From positions 620,001-684,000 of the forward strand of contig NZ_SPUJ01000001.1 in assembly GCF_004522105.1 (NCBI RefSeq): 64,000 nt of DNA, read 5' to 3'. This stretch comes from Nocardioides sp. 1609. Lineage in GTDB: Bacteria > Actinomycetota > Actinomycetes > Propionibacteriales > Nocardioidaceae. A program made the position numbers and the translations under genes. Of the stretch, positions 45,973 to 56,643 are shown one piece after another (within the stretch, counting starts at the first letter, position 1; the number at the start of each line of letters is the position of its first letter). Below the pieces are notes generated by a model, which saw only the letters and a list, made by a program, of their open reading frames with translations, was not told where the DNA came from and searched no databases.

Positions 45973-48069
45973 TCAGGCGCGCGAACGGGCCAGCAGGTAG
46001 ACGAAGTACGGCGCACCGAGGAGGGCGACGACCAGGCCGGCCGGGACCTGCGCCGGGGCGATCACGGTGCGCCCGAGCGCGTCGGCCAGCCCCAGCAGGA
46101 CCGCGCCCAGCATCACCGCGACCGGCAGCACCCGCGCGTGCCGGCCCCCCACCAGCGCCCGGGCGGCGTGCGGCGCTACCAGTCCCACGAACCCGACGAC
46201 GCCGACGGCCGAGACGCAGGCCGCCGAGAGCAGGGCCGAGACGCCGAGGACGACGAGGCGCGTGCGCTCCAGCGACAGCCCGGCCAGGCGCGGGGTGTCC
46301 TCGTCGAGGGCGAGCAGGTCGAGCTCGCGCCGCAGCAGCCAGGCCAGCGGCAGCACGACCAGCAGGACGACGAGCACCGGCACGACCTGCGACCAGCTGC
46401 GGCCGTACGTCGTCCCGCTCAGCCAGGTGAACACGCGCGGGGTGTCGAAGGGGCTGGAGCGCACCAGCAGGTAGGTGGTCAGCGCGGTGGCGCCCGCGGA
46501 GACGCCGATGCCGACGAGGACGAGGCGGTCGGAGTCGAGCCCGTGCCGCCACGCCAGGGCGTAGACGAGCCCGAAGGTGACCAGGGCACCCGCCGTCGCG
46601 GCGAGGAGCATCGCGGTGTTGCTGTTGTGGTCGGAGGTCACGACCAGGACGGCGCCGACGCCGGCGCCGCCGGTGATGCCGAGGATGCCGGGCTCGGCGA
46701 GCGGGTTGCGGCACGTCGCCTGGACCAGGGTGCCGGCGAGCGCGAGCCCACCCCCGGCGAGGACGGCGGCCGCGACCCGGGGAGCACGCTCGTCGAGGGC
46801 GAAGCTGACGAACGCGGGCGCGTCCCCGCCGAACCACAGCGCCAGGTCGCCGACCTTCAGCCAGGTGTAGCCCGCGAGCAGGCCGAGGACGACGACGCCG
46901 AGCGTCGCGGCGCCCGTCACCGTCACCGTGACCAGGAAGCGACGGCGGGTGCGGCTGCCCATCCCGGTGCCGGCCGGCTGCCGGGTGGGGCCGGAGTCGC
47001 GCAGTCGGCGCGCGAGGAGGACCAGCACCACGGCGCCGAGGAGCGTCGTGGCGACGCCCGTCGGGACCGCGAGCGCCTTCTCCGGACCGATCACCGCCCG
47101 GACCGTCGCGTCGGCCCCGACGACCACGACGGCACCCATGAGTCCTGCCGCCGGGAGCAGCACGACGTGCCGGAGCAGCCCGGGCACGAGGACGCCGAGG
47201 AGCCGGACGATGGCGGGGGCCGCGAGCCCGACGAACCCGATCGGTCCGGCGAGGGTCACGGCGGAGGCGGTCAGCAGGACGGCGACCACGACCCCGACGA
47301 AGCGGGTGCTGCGCACCGGCACGCCGAGCACCGAGGCGGCCTCGTCGCCGAGACCGAGCAGGTCGAGCCGGCGCGCGAGCAGGACGGCGCCCACGGTGGC
47401 CAGCGCGATGAGCGGCCCGGCCTGCTGGAAGGCGCGGAGGCCGAGCTGGTTCAGCGACCCGCTCCCCCACGCGAACAGCCCGGTCGTCTCCTCGTCGAAG
47501 AGGATGAGGAGCATGGCGGTCGCCGCGCTCAGGGCGAGCGCGACCGCCGAGCCGGCCAGCACGAGGCGCGTGGTCGACGTGCCGAGCCCGCCGGCGAGCC
47601 CCATCACGAGGGCGGCGGCCGCGAGCCCGCCGACGAAGGCCGTGGCGCCGGAGGCCCAGAGCGGGAGGCTGAGCCCGAACGCCGAGACCACGGTGACGGC
47701 GAGGTAGGCGCCCGCGGTGACGGCGAGCGTGTCGGGCGAGGCGAGCGCGTTGCGCGCGACCGACTGGAACAGCGCCCCGGCGACCCCGAGCGCGAAGCCG
47801 ACGGCCAGACCCGCCGCCAGCCGTGGCAGCCGGGATCCGACCAGCACGTCGCGCGCGGCGTCCTGTCCCTCGCGACCGGGCAGCAGGTCGAGGAGGTCCC
47901 CGATGCCGACCCGTGACGTGCCCTGGGTGAGGTGCCACCCCGCGAGCACGACCAGCGTCGCGGTCAGCCCGACCAGCACCGCCGTCGCCCCGACCGCCCG
48001 GCGGGTGCCGAGCGGTCCGGGTGCGGCGGGGTCGTCCGTCGTGCGGGTCGAGGCGGCGGTGTCGACCAT
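45973..48069 (-). CDS. FecCD-type iron-siderophore permease, two-domain fusion
   Basis: 698 residues, about twice the usual FecC/FecD length, with two homologous 10-helix halves joined near residue 350-370 (as in FhuB). Each half contains the family loop: GAGALFQSVARNALASPDTLAV in the first and ALAGTLVQATCRNPLAEPGILGI in the second, and each ends with a GFVGLAAPAIVR/GFVGLVAPHAAR segment contacting the ATPase. It imports iron-siderophore with the binding protein and ATPase upstream. A 16-base repeat array separates it from the binding-protein gene. Confidence 0.94.
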   Translation of the reverse strand: MVDTAASTRTTDDPAAPGPLGTRRAVGATAVLVGLTATLVVLAGWHLTQGTSRVGIGDLLDLLPGREGQDAARDVLVGSRLPRLAAGLAVGFALGVAGALFQSVARNALASPDTLAVTAGAYLAVTVVSAFGLSLPLWASGATAFVGGLAAAALVMGLAGGLGTSTTRLVLAGSAVALALSAATAMLLILFDEETTGLFAWGSGSLNQLGLRAFQQAGPLIALATVGAVLLARRLDLLGLGDEAASVLGVPVRSTRFVGVVVAVLLTASAVTLAGPIGFVGLAAPAIVRLLGVLVPGLLRHVVLLPAAGLMGAVVVVGADATVRAVIGPEKALAVPTGVATTLLGAVVLVLLARRLRDSGPTRQPAGTGMGSRTRRRFLVTVTVTGAATLGVVVLGLLAGYTWLKVGDLALWFGGDAPAFVSFALDERAPRVAAAVLAGGGLALAGTLVQATCRNPLAEPGILGITGGAGVGAVLVVTSDHNSNTAMLLAATAGALVTFGLVYALAWRHGLDSDRLVLVGIGVSAGATALTTYLLVRSSPFDTPRVFTWLSGTTYGRSWSQVVPVLVVLLVVLPLAWLLRRELDLLALDEDTPRLAGLSLERTRLVVLGVSALLSAACVSAVGVVGFVGLVAPHAARALVGGRHARVLPVAVMLGAVLLGLADALGRTVIAPAQVPAGLVVALLGAPYFVYLLARSRA

Positions 48070-48082
48070 CGTGGTCCGTTTC

Positions 48083-48194
48083 GTCGGGGATGCGGGTCGT
48101 CGGGGATCCGGGTCGTGGCAGATCCGGGTCGTCAGGGATCCGGGTCGTCAGGGATCCGGGTCGTCAGGGATCCGGGTCGTCGGGGATCCGGGTC
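48083..48194. repeat. Seven 16-base repeats inside the iron operon
   Basis: Seven units of gtcggggatccgggtc or close variants run in phase from 48083 to 48194, units 4-6 being identical (gtcagggatccgggtc). Read on the other strand and rotated, the unit is gatccccgacgacccg, matching the units at 32290. The array directly abuts the binding-protein stop codon and separates it from the permease start, so it is transcribed within the operon. Confidence 0.9.
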
Positions 48195-49260
48195 AGTCGG
48201 TGACCAGGTCGACGTAGGCGTCGACGACCTGCATGCCCGACCGCGGGCCGCCGAAGGTCCAGATCCCCTCGGGGAACGCACTCACCCGGCCGTCCTCGAC
48301 GGCGGGCAGGGTCGCCCAGACGGGGTTCTTCTCGAGCTCGGCGAACACGTCGCCCGCGGGGTCGACGGTGCCGGTGTAGAACAGGGACGCGTCGCCGGCG
48401 GCGGTCATCCCCTCGATGTCGGTCTGACCGAGCCCGTAGGCGGGGTCGACCTCGCCGGTCCAGGCGTTGGTGAGGCCGAGCTCCTCGCCGAGCTCGCCGA
48501 CGTAGGAGCCCTGGCCGAAGGGGCGCAGGGTCACGTTGCCGCCGTCGACGTAGCCGTCGAAGTAGACGAAGTCGGTGGTGGTGACGCCGGCGTCGGCCAC
48601 GGTCGCCTTGGCCTCCTCGAGGTGGGCGTCGAACTCGTCGAGCACCTCGCCGGCGCGCTCCTCGCGGCCGGTGGCCTCGGCGATCAGGTTGAAGGTGGCC
48701 TTCATCTGGGCGATCGGGTCGGCGCCGTCGGCGCCCTTGGTGGCGAGCACCGGGACGTCGTACTTCTCGAGCTGCTTGATGATCGCGTCGTCCGCCGTGT
48801 AGGCCTCGATGATCACCAGGTCGGGGTCGGTGCGGAAGAGGGCGTCGAGGTTCGGCTCGCCGCGGACGCCGACGTCCTCGACGCCGTCCGGGAGCTCCTC
48901 GGCGGTGTCCCAGGTGCCGTAGCCCTCGGCGTCGGCCACCGCGACCGGGGTCAGGCACAGCGAGAGCACGTCCTCGATCTGCTGCCACTCGAGGACCGCG
49001 ACACGGGCGGCCGGCTGGTCGAGCTCGACGGTCCTGTCGAAGGAGTCGGTGAGGCTCACCGGGCCGGTGGAGGTGGCGACGTCGTCGCCGCACTCCTCCG
49101 TCTCGACGGCGGCCGGCTCGGCGGCGTCCTCGGCGGGCTCCTCGGTGGTGCCGCAGGCGGCGAGGGTGCCGGCCAGGACGAGGGCCACGGTGGCTCCGAG
49201 GAGGGGGCCGCGGGAGCGGGCGGTCGGGCGGGGCGTCGCCTGGGTCATGGCCTGGGTCAT
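48193..49260 (-). CDS. Iron-siderophore ABC transporter substrate-binding lipoprotein
   Basis: 355 residues from an ATG at 49260 (a second in-frame ATG 12 bases on is possible). Signal peptide with lipobox LAAC, then an acidic linker (TTEEPAEDAAEPAAVETEE). The mature protein has the two-lobed FepB/FecB pattern: VAVLEWQQIEDVLSL, DLVIIEAYTADDAIIKQLEKYD, and a C-terminal DLVTD. It overlaps the ATPase gene stop by 4 bases. Confidence 0.93.
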   Translation of the reverse strand: MTQAMTQATPRPTARSRGPLLGATVALVLAGTLAACGTTEEPAEDAAEPAAVETEECGDDVATSTGPVSLTDSFDRTVELDQPAARVAVLEWQQIEDVLSLCLTPVAVADAEGYGTWDTAEELPDGVEDVGVRGEPNLDALFRTDPDLVIIEAYTADDAIIKQLEKYDVPVLATKGADGADPIAQMKATFNLIAEATGREERAGEVLDEFDAHLEEAKATVADAGVTTTDFVYFDGYVDGGNVTLRPFGQGSYVGELGEELGLTNAWTGEVDPAYGLGQTDIEGMTAAGDASLFYTGTVDPAGDVFAELEKNPVWATLPAVEDGRVSAFPEGIWTFGGPRSGMQVVDAYVDLVTD

Positions 49261-50060
49261 CTTCTGGGCTTCCTTCGGGTGAGTGGTTCGACGCGGACGA
49301 GCCCGGTGTCGGGGTCGCGACGCGTCCTGAGAGGCAGCCCGTAGACGTCGGAGAGGACCTCGGCGTCGAGCACCTCCTCGGGGGTGCCGGAGGAACGGAC
49401 GCGGCCGTCCTGCAGCAGCACGACCCGGTCGGCCACCGAGGCCGCCTGGTCGAGGTCGTGGAGGACGACGCCGAGCGCCGTCCCGTGCTCGTCGGCGAGG
49501 TCGCGGACGAGGTCGAGGATCTCGACCTGGTAGCGCAGGTCGAGGTGGTTGGTCGGCTCGTCGAGGAGCAGGACTCCGGTCTCCTGCGCCAGGCAGGACG
49601 CCAGCCAGACCCGCTGCAGCTCGCCGCCCGAGAGGGCGTCGACCGGACGCCCGGCCATGACGGCGGTGCCGGTGATGTCCAGCGCCCGGTCGATCGCGGC
49701 CCGGTCGGCCGCGCCCAGCGGAGCGAGCCGCCCGCGGTGCGGGTGCCGCCCGAAGGCGACGACGTCGCGGACGTCGAGGCCCGACGGCTGGGGCCGCGAC
49801 TGCGACAGCAGGGTGACGCGGCGGGCGAACGCCTTGGCGTTCAGCGGGGCGGCGTCCTCCCCGTCGAGGGTGACGTTCCCGGAGGTGACGCCGTGCAGCC
49901 GGGCCAGCGCGCGCAGCAGGGTCGACTTGCCGCTGCCGTTGGGCCCGAGCAGGACGGTGACCTGCCCGGGAGCCAGCTCGACCGAGACCCCGTGGACGAC
50001 CACGTGACGCTGGTAGCCGAGGACGAGGTCGTCGCCGCGCAGGGCCGGTCCGGTGGTCAC
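49257..50060 (-). CDS. Iron-siderophore ABC transporter ATPase (FecE-type)
   Basis: 267 residues from the GTG at 50060. A TTG 24 bases upstream would fall inside the iron box, so the GTG is preferred. Walker A GPNGSGKST, signature LSGGELQRV, Walker B GVLLLDEPTNHLD and switch His in VVLHDL are intact. The DVVAFGRHPHRG stretch is typical of FecE/FhuC ATPases. First gene of the operon; the IdeR box is 17 bases before the start. Confidence 0.94.
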   Translation of the reverse strand: MTTGPALRGDDLVLGYQRHVVVHGVSVELAPGQVTVLLGPNGSGKSTLLRALARLHGVTSGNVTLDGEDAAPLNAKAFARRVTLLSQSRPQPSGLDVRDVVAFGRHPHRGRLAPLGAADRAAIDRALDITGTAVMAGRPVDALSGGELQRVWLASCLAQETGVLLLDEPTNHLDLRYQVEILDLVRDLADEHGTALGVVLHDLDQAASVADRVVLLQDGRVRSSGTPEEVLDAEVLSDVYGLPLRTRRDPDTGLVRVEPLTRRKPRR

Positions 50061-50076
50061 GGACGCAGACTCTAAC

Positions 50077-50095
50077 GCAGGCAAGCCTTACCTAA
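50077..50095 (-). promoter_or_regulatory. IdeR/DtxR iron box
   Basis: On the minus strand TTAGGTAAGGCTTGCCTGC matches the DtxR/IdeR consensus TTAGGTTAGGCTAACCTAA at most positions, with the first half nearly perfect. Its first bases are part of the TAG stop codon of the S9 peptidase gene (50092-50094). It should repress the downstream ATPase-SBP-permease operon when Fe2+ is ample. Confidence 0.82.
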
Positions 50096-52014
50096 GAGGT
50101 GAGGCCCCTCACGTGCCGGTCGAACCACTCGACCACGCGCCGCTGCAGGTCCACCTGGTGGGCCCGCTCCTGGACGGCGTGCGGCTCGCGGGGATAGCCG
50201 ACCAGGGCGAGCGGCGCCGGCTGGTCGACGAGTGCCCGGTGCAGGGCGACCGCCTGGCTGTAGGGCACCCGCAGGTCCTCCTTGCCGTGCAGGATCAACA
50301 ACGGCGTCGTGCGACGGGCGGCGTACGAGAGCGGCGAGCCGAGGGCCGCGCGGTGTGGTCCGGGTCCGTCCCAGGGGCGGCTCCCGCCCAGCACCGCCTC
50401 GAAGTCGGGCAGGTCGCTGGTCGCGGCCATCCAGCCCCAGTCGCTCACGCCTGCGCCCATGACGCCGACCCTGAACCGGTCGGTCGCGGTGACCGCCCAG
50501 GCGGTGAGGAACCCGCCCTGGCTCCACCCGCCGATGCCGAGCCGGTCGGGGTCGGCGATCCCCGCCGCGACGGCGGCATCGACCGTCGTCAGCACGTCGT
50601 CCCACTCGACGCTGCCCATCGTGCCGCGGGCCGCCGTCGCGAAGGCGTTGCCGCGGCCGAGGCTGCCGCGGTAGTTGGGCATCACCACGGCGTAGCCCCG
50701 GGTGGCGAGGAGCTGGGCCCAGTCGAGCGGATGGGCGTGCGCCCAGCGCCCCGACCGGCCGTAGGGCCCGCCGTGCACGAGGACGGCGGTCGGCCACGGG
50801 CCACCGCCACCGCTATCGCCACCGGGTGGGCGGATCACGACGGCGTCGAGGCGGGTGCCGTCGGACGCGGTGCAGACCAGGGCCTCCGCGACGCCCAGCA
50901 CGACACCGTCACCGCCGTCCTGGAGGTGGTGGTCGGAGACGGTGCGCAGGTCGCCGGGCCGACCGGCCAGGACGCGGCCCGCGAGCCCTCCGTCGAGCGC
51001 CGCGACCGCGACGACCGGGCCGGCGGACGTCGAGACGACCGCGACGCCCCTCACCTCGCCGCCGACGGTCTCGGCGACCCGCCGCACCCCGGTCGCGGGG
51101 TCCAGCCACTCGAGACGGGTGTCGAGGCCGTCGGCGATCGTCGCCAGGGTGCCGGTCCCGTCGGGCGCGTGGTGGACGCCGATCGTGCAGCACTCCTCGT
51201 CGACCTCCGTGCCGACGACCCGGGGAGCGCCGCCGTCGGCCGCGGCCGCCCAGGCGGTCCCGCTGCACTGCGGCACCGGCTCGTGGTCGCCGGCCCACAC
51301 GACGGTGTCGTCGCCCGACCAGCCGATGCTGCTCCCAGAGTGGGCCGCGGCGAGCCGCACGCCGTCGCCCGCCCCGACGACGTAGACCCACACGTCGGTG
51401 CCCAGCCGGTGCTCGGTCAGCGGGCTGCGCTGGACCAGGAGCGCGATCCGGCGGCCGTCCGGCGACCAGGCGAGGTCGACCAGGTGCCGCTCGGGTGCCC
51501 ACGACCGCACCGGGTCGCCGCCGTCGGCCGGCACCACCCAGAGCCGGTGGTGGCGCCATCCCGCGCCGTGCTCGTCGGCGTCGTCACGCTCCTCGTCGCG
51601 GCGCTCGTCGTCCGGGGTCGGCTCGTCGGGCGCGAGGAACGCGAGCCGGGCACCGTCCGGCGACCACGCGAACCCCGCGATGCTGCGCTTGCGGACCGCG
51701 ACGGGCCGGGACTCCCCGCCGGTGGCGTCGAGCACGTGCAGCCCGGCCGTGCCCCGTTCGGCGCGGTCGGACAGGAACGCGATCCGGGTGCCGTCGGGCG
51801 ACCACTGCGGGCAGGAGTCCTCGGACCCGCGGGTCCAGCGGCGTCCGGCCTCGCCTCCGCCGACGTCGGCGACCCAGAGGCTGCTCTCGGCGTGCTCGCC
51901 CTCGCGACCGAGGGGCGCCGCCGTCCACACGACCCGTCGGCCGTCCGGCGAGAGCCGCGGCTCGTCCGGCCACCAGATCGACGAGATCGTCTCGGGTTCG
52001 AGTGCGTGGCTCAT
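50092..52014 (-). CDS. S9 family (prolyl oligopeptidase/acylaminoacyl-type) peptidase
   Basis: 640 residues. The N-terminal beta-propeller (about 1-380) has WD/TolB-type blades such as SPDGRRVVWTAAP, WSPDGTRIAFLSDRA and WSPDGARLAFLAPDE. The C-terminal alpha/beta-hydrolase domain has nucleophile Ser498 in GGWSQGGF, Asp in HGKEDLRVPYSQ and His in YPREPHAVQ. No signal peptide, so cytosolic. It cleaves short peptides or acyl-amino acids. Its stop codon overlaps the iron box of the next operon. Confidence 0.92.
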   Translation of the reverse strand: MSHALEPETISSIWWPDEPRLSPDGRRVVWTAAPLGREGEHAESSLWVADVGGGEAGRRWTRGSEDSCPQWSPDGTRIAFLSDRAERGTAGLHVLDATGGESRPVAVRKRSIAGFAWSPDGARLAFLAPDEPTPDDERRDEERDDADEHGAGWRHHRLWVVPADGGDPVRSWAPERHLVDLAWSPDGRRIALLVQRSPLTEHRLGTDVWVYVVGAGDGVRLAAAHSGSSIGWSGDDTVVWAGDHEPVPQCSGTAWAAAADGGAPRVVGTEVDEECCTIGVHHAPDGTGTLATIADGLDTRLEWLDPATGVRRVAETVGGEVRGVAVVSTSAGPVVAVAALDGGLAGRVLAGRPGDLRTVSDHHLQDGGDGVVLGVAEALVCTASDGTRLDAVVIRPPGGDSGGGGPWPTAVLVHGGPYGRSGRWAHAHPLDWAQLLATRGYAVVMPNYRGSLGRGNAFATAARGTMGSVEWDDVLTTVDAAVAAGIADPDRLGIGGWSQGGFLTAWAVTATDRFRVGVMGAGVSDWGWMAATSDLPDFEAVLGGSRPWDGPGPHRAALGSPLSYAARRTTPLLILHGKEDLRVPYSQAVALHRALVDQPAPLALVGYPREPHAVQERAHQVDLQRRVVEWFDRHVRGLTS

Positions 52015-52048
52015 CTCAGCACCCTAGAGAGCACCGGCGGCCGAACGG

Positions 52049-52193
52049 GGTCCCCGACGTCGCGAGTCCATCACGACGCAGGTCCCGCACGACGCGGATC
52101 CCGCACGACGCAGGTCCCGCACGACGCAGGTCCCGCACGACGCAGGTCGTGCCACGGCGAGGCCGCGGGACGACCCAGGTCCCGGACAGCACG
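52049..52193. repeat. GGTCCCGCACGACGCA 16-base repeats downstream of HPPD
   Basis: Six in-phase 16-base units run from 52049 to 52144 (ggtccccgacgtcgcg, agtccatcacgacgca, ggtcccgcacgacgcg, gatcccgcacgacgca, then ggtcccgcacgacgca twice), followed by three degenerate units to about 52193. It lies just past the HPPD stop, within the gap to the S9 peptidase start. Confidence 0.88.
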
Positions 52194-52241
52194 GGGGTGT
52201 GACACCGGACCGGCCGGCGTCACACCCACGCGTCGGGTCGC

Positions 52242-53973
<1,732 letters not shown>

Positions 53974-53997
53974 CCGGACGCCCGCCACACTGGCCGG

Positions 53998-54705
53998 ATG
54001 GAGATCTGGGACCGCGCGTCGGCCGTGCAACCGGTGCCCGACCCCGGCCTCGTGCTCCTGACCGGTGTCGTGGCGCTGGCCCTGGTGCTGCTGCCCGCGA
54101 CCTGGCCGCACGTGCGGCTCGGGGTCACGGTGGTCCACGAGGCCGGTCACGCGGTCGTCGCCGTCCTGGTCGGCCGCCGGCTCCAGGGCATCCGGCTGCA
54201 CGCCGACACCTCCGGCGTCACGGTCTCGCGCGGTCGCCCGACCGGGCCCGGGATGGTCGCGACCGTGGCGGCGGGCTACCTCGCGCCCGCCGCGGTGGGG
54301 GTCGGCGCGGCGCTGCTGCTGGCCGCGGGCCGGGGCGTCGCGATGCTGTGGCTCCTCCTGCTGCTCCTGCTGGGCCTGCTCGTCTGGGTCCGCAACGCCT
54401 ACGGCGTGGCCGTCCTCGTCGTCGCGGGCGTCGGCGTCGGCCTGCTCACCTGGTACGCCGGACCGGAGACCCAGTCGGTGGCCGCGTACCTGGTCGCCTG
54501 GCTCCTGCTCCTCGCCGCGCCGCGGCCGGTCCTCGAGCTGATCACCGCCGGACGCCGCCGCAGCCGCACCTCCGACCCCGACCAGCTCGCCCGGCTGACG
54601 CGCATCCCCGCGCTCGTGTGGTGCCTGCTGCTGCTGGCCGTGAGCCTGGCCGGACTGGCGGTCGGCGCCCTGACGCTGGCCCCCGACGTCCTCGACCGGA
54701 CCTGA
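53998..54705 (+). CDS. M50-type membrane metalloprotease-like protein
   Basis: 235 residues with about six helices. Helix 2 carries the zinc-binding HEAGH (VVHEAGHAVVAVLVG, His48, Glu49, His52 region). The second zinc ligand motif (LDG) of classic M50 proteases is not obvious; the closest is NAYG, so activity is uncertain. It matches the actinobacterial M50B-like family of unknown substrate. It follows the Lrp gene by 25 bases on the same strand. Confidence 0.8.
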   Translation: MEIWDRASAVQPVPDPGLVLLTGVVALALVLLPATWPHVRLGVTVVHEAGHAVVAVLVGRRLQGIRLHADTSGVTVSRGRPTGPGMVATVAAGYLAPAAVGVGAALLLAAGRGVAMLWLLLLLLLGLLVWVRNAYGVAVLVVAGVGVGLLTWYAGPETQSVAAYLVAWLLLLAAPRPVLELITAGRRRSRTSDPDQLARLTRIPALVWCLLLLAVSLAGLAVGALTLAPDVLDRT

Positions 54706-54769
54706 CGTCGGCGATGTGCGCCGCGCGGGTGTGCACCCGCACGCGGCGCGCGCCGTAGCGTCGCGTCTC

Positions 54770-55603
54770 GTGCCCGAAGGCCACTCGATCCACCGTCTCG
54801 CCCGCCGCCACCGCACGTTGCTCGTCGGTCGCACCGTGTCGGCCTCGAGCCCGCAGGGCCGCTTCGCCGGAGGAGCCGCGCGCCTGGACGGTCGGCGGCT
54901 GGTCGAGACCGACGCGTGGGGCAAGCACCTCTTCCACCGCTACGCCGATCGCCACGACGGCGACCCGTCCGGCGACGCCGAGCCGTGGTTGCACGTCCAC
55001 CTCGGGCTGTTCGGCCGCTGTCGAGACGGGTACGGCGACCCGCCCGACCCCCGGGGCGCCCTGCGGCTGCGGCTGGTCGGCGACGGGGCGAGGCCCGCGT
55101 GGGTGGACCTGCGCGGACCGACCGCCTGCGAGCTGCTGGCCGACGCCGAGCGCGACCTCCTGCTCGCCTGCCTGGGACCCGACCCCCTGCGACCCGACGC
55201 CGACCCGTCGCTCGCCATCGCCCGGATCGCCCGGTCCCGGCGGGCCGTCGGAGCGCTGCTGATGGACCAGTCGGTGGTCTCCGGGATCGGCAACGTCTAC
55301 CGCGCCGAGGTGCTGTACCGCCACGGCGTCGACCCGCGTCGTCCCGGCCGCGACCTCGACGTCGCCGAGTGGACGACGATGTGGGACGACCTCGTGGTGC
55401 TGATGGGTGCCGGCGTCCGGGCCGGACGCATCGTCACGACCGATCCCGACGACCGCGCTCGACCGCACGGGCGCCCGCGACGCACCGACGCGCACTACGT
55501 CTACGGCCGGGCGGGGCTGCCGTGCCGGCGGTGCGGCACCCCCGTGCAGCGCGAGGAGATGGCGGCGCGCACGGTGTACTGGTGCGAGGTGTGCCAGGGC
55601 TGA
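54770..55603 (+). CDS. nei: Endonuclease VIII-like DNA glycosylase (Fpg/Nei family)
   Basis: 277 residues from the GTG at 54770. After Met removal the protein begins PEGHSIHR: Pro is the catalytic nucleophile and Glu the next residue, so this start is required. Conserved MDQSVVSGIGNVYRAEVLYRHGVDP contains the helix-two-turn-helix, and the C-terminal zinc finger is C-x2-C...C-x2-C (CRRCGTP...WCEVCQ). The Lys of GKHLFHR is present. It removes oxidised pyrimidines. Actinobacterial Nei2-type members look like this. Confidence 0.94.
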   Translation: MPEGHSIHRLARRHRTLLVGRTVSASSPQGRFAGGAARLDGRRLVETDAWGKHLFHRYADRHDGDPSGDAEPWLHVHLGLFGRCRDGYGDPPDPRGALRLRLVGDGARPAWVDLRGPTACELLADAERDLLLACLGPDPLRPDADPSLAIARIARSRRAVGALLMDQSVVSGIGNVYRAEVLYRHGVDPRRPGRDLDVAEWTTMWDDLVVLMGAGVRAGRIVTTDPDDRARPHGRPRRTDAHYVYGRAGLPCRRCGTPVQREEMAARTVYWCEVCQG

Positions 55604-55637
55604 CCCGGCGTGGGAGCGGGTGCGCCGGGGCGGCGGG

Positions 55638-56096
55638 TCAGGCGAAGATCATGCAGGACGACGTCGCGTGCGCGACCAGCTTGCCGGCGCCGTCGAAGAG
55701 CTGCGCCTCGGCGAGCGCTGTGCGTCGTCCGCGCTGGATCACCCGACCGGTGCAGCGCAGCCGGCCGGACGCCCCGGTGACCGGACGCAGGAACTTCACC
55801 GTCAGGTCGAGCGAGGTGTAGGCCTCCCCCACCGCGAGCGTCGAGTGCACCGAGCAGCCCGCGGCCGTGTCGAGCAGGGTCGAGAGGACGCCGCCGTGGA
55901 CCGTGCCGATGGGGTTGTAGTGCCGCGCCGGGTCGACGTCGAGGTGGACGGCGACCGCACCCCGCTCGAGCTCGAAGCCGCTCATGCCCACCGTCTCGCT
56001 GATCGGCGGGGGCGGCAGCTCGGAGTCGAAGATCGCCTGGAGCTGCTGGTAGCCGTCCATCGTCGCGAGGTCGGGCACACCCTGGGTCTCGGTCAT
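55638..56096 (-). CDS. PaaI-type hotdog thioesterase
   Basis: 152 residues from the ATG at 56096 (MTETQG). Hotdog fold with the family motif NPIGTVHGGVLSTLLDTAAG, in which the His-Gly-Gly segment and Asp are catalytic in PaaI-like acyl-CoA thioesterases. LTVKFLRPVTG and GKLVAHATSSC follow the usual pattern. It is divergent from an HxlR regulator that may control it. Confidence 0.92.
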   Translation of the reverse strand: MTETQGVPDLATMDGYQQLQAIFDSELPPPPISETVGMSGFELERGAVAVHLDVDPARHYNPIGTVHGGVLSTLLDTAAGCSVHSTLAVGEAYTSLDLTVKFLRPVTGASGRLRCTGRVIQRGRRTALAEAQLFDGAGKLVAHATSSCMIFA

Positions 56097-56151
56097 GGAC
56101 CGAGCCTGCGGCAGGCTGGCTGAGTCTGTCAAGAAGACCTAGAGTGTCGGC

Positions 56152-56637
56152 ATGGACACCGTCGCACCTCCGGCCCTGGCGTGGTCGACCGCGAACTGCC
56201 AGGTCGCCCGGGCCATGGCGGTGCTCGGTGAGAAGTCCACGGTGGTCGTGCTGCGCGAGGTCTTCAACGGGGTCCGGCGCTTCGACGACGTCCAGCGGCA
56301 CTCCGGGGTGCCCCGCCAGGTACTGAGCAACCGCCTCGCACTGCTCGTCGAGCACGACGTGCTGCGGCGGGTGCCGTACCGCCCCGAGCACGGCCGCGAG
56401 CGCCACGAGTACCGGCTCACGCAGAAGGGTCTGGACCTCTACCCCGTCCTCGCCGCCCTCGCCGACTGGGGGGCGCGCTACTACGCCGACGCCGACGGGC
56501 CGCCGGTCGAGATCGCCCACCGCGACTGCGGTGCCGCCGTCCACGCCACCCTCACCTGCGAGGCCGGGCACCGCCTCGACGACCCCCGCGCGGCGGCCCC
56601 GAGGCCGGGTCCGGGCGCGCGACCCCGCGACACCTGA
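56152..56637 (+). CDS. HxlR-family regulator
   Basis: 161 residues. The central winged helix reads VLGEKSTVVVLREVFNGVRRFDDVQRHSGVPRQVLSNRL, typical of HxlR; a Cys at position 16 (NCQVA) matches the redox-sensing cysteine of some members. The C-terminal 50 residues add a Cys pair (HRDCG... LTCEAGH), which may bind zinc. A TAGAGT -10-like sequence lies 7 bases before the ATG, hinting at a leaderless message. It is divergent from the thioesterase. Confidence 0.88.
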   Translation: MDTVAPPALAWSTANCQVARAMAVLGEKSTVVVLREVFNGVRRFDDVQRHSGVPRQVLSNRLALLVEHDVLRRVPYRPEHGRERHEYRLTQKGLDLYPVLAALADWGARYYADADGPPVEIAHRDCGAAVHATLTCEAGHRLDDPRAAAPRPGPGARPRDT

Positions 56638-56643
56638 GCGGGC

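Noticed and set aside
45338..47938. 866-codon open frame on the minus strand, out of frame with the FecCD permease
   Set aside because: Only the DUF1697 gene at its 3' end is real; the rest is Arg/Pro/Ala-rich shadow of the permease.
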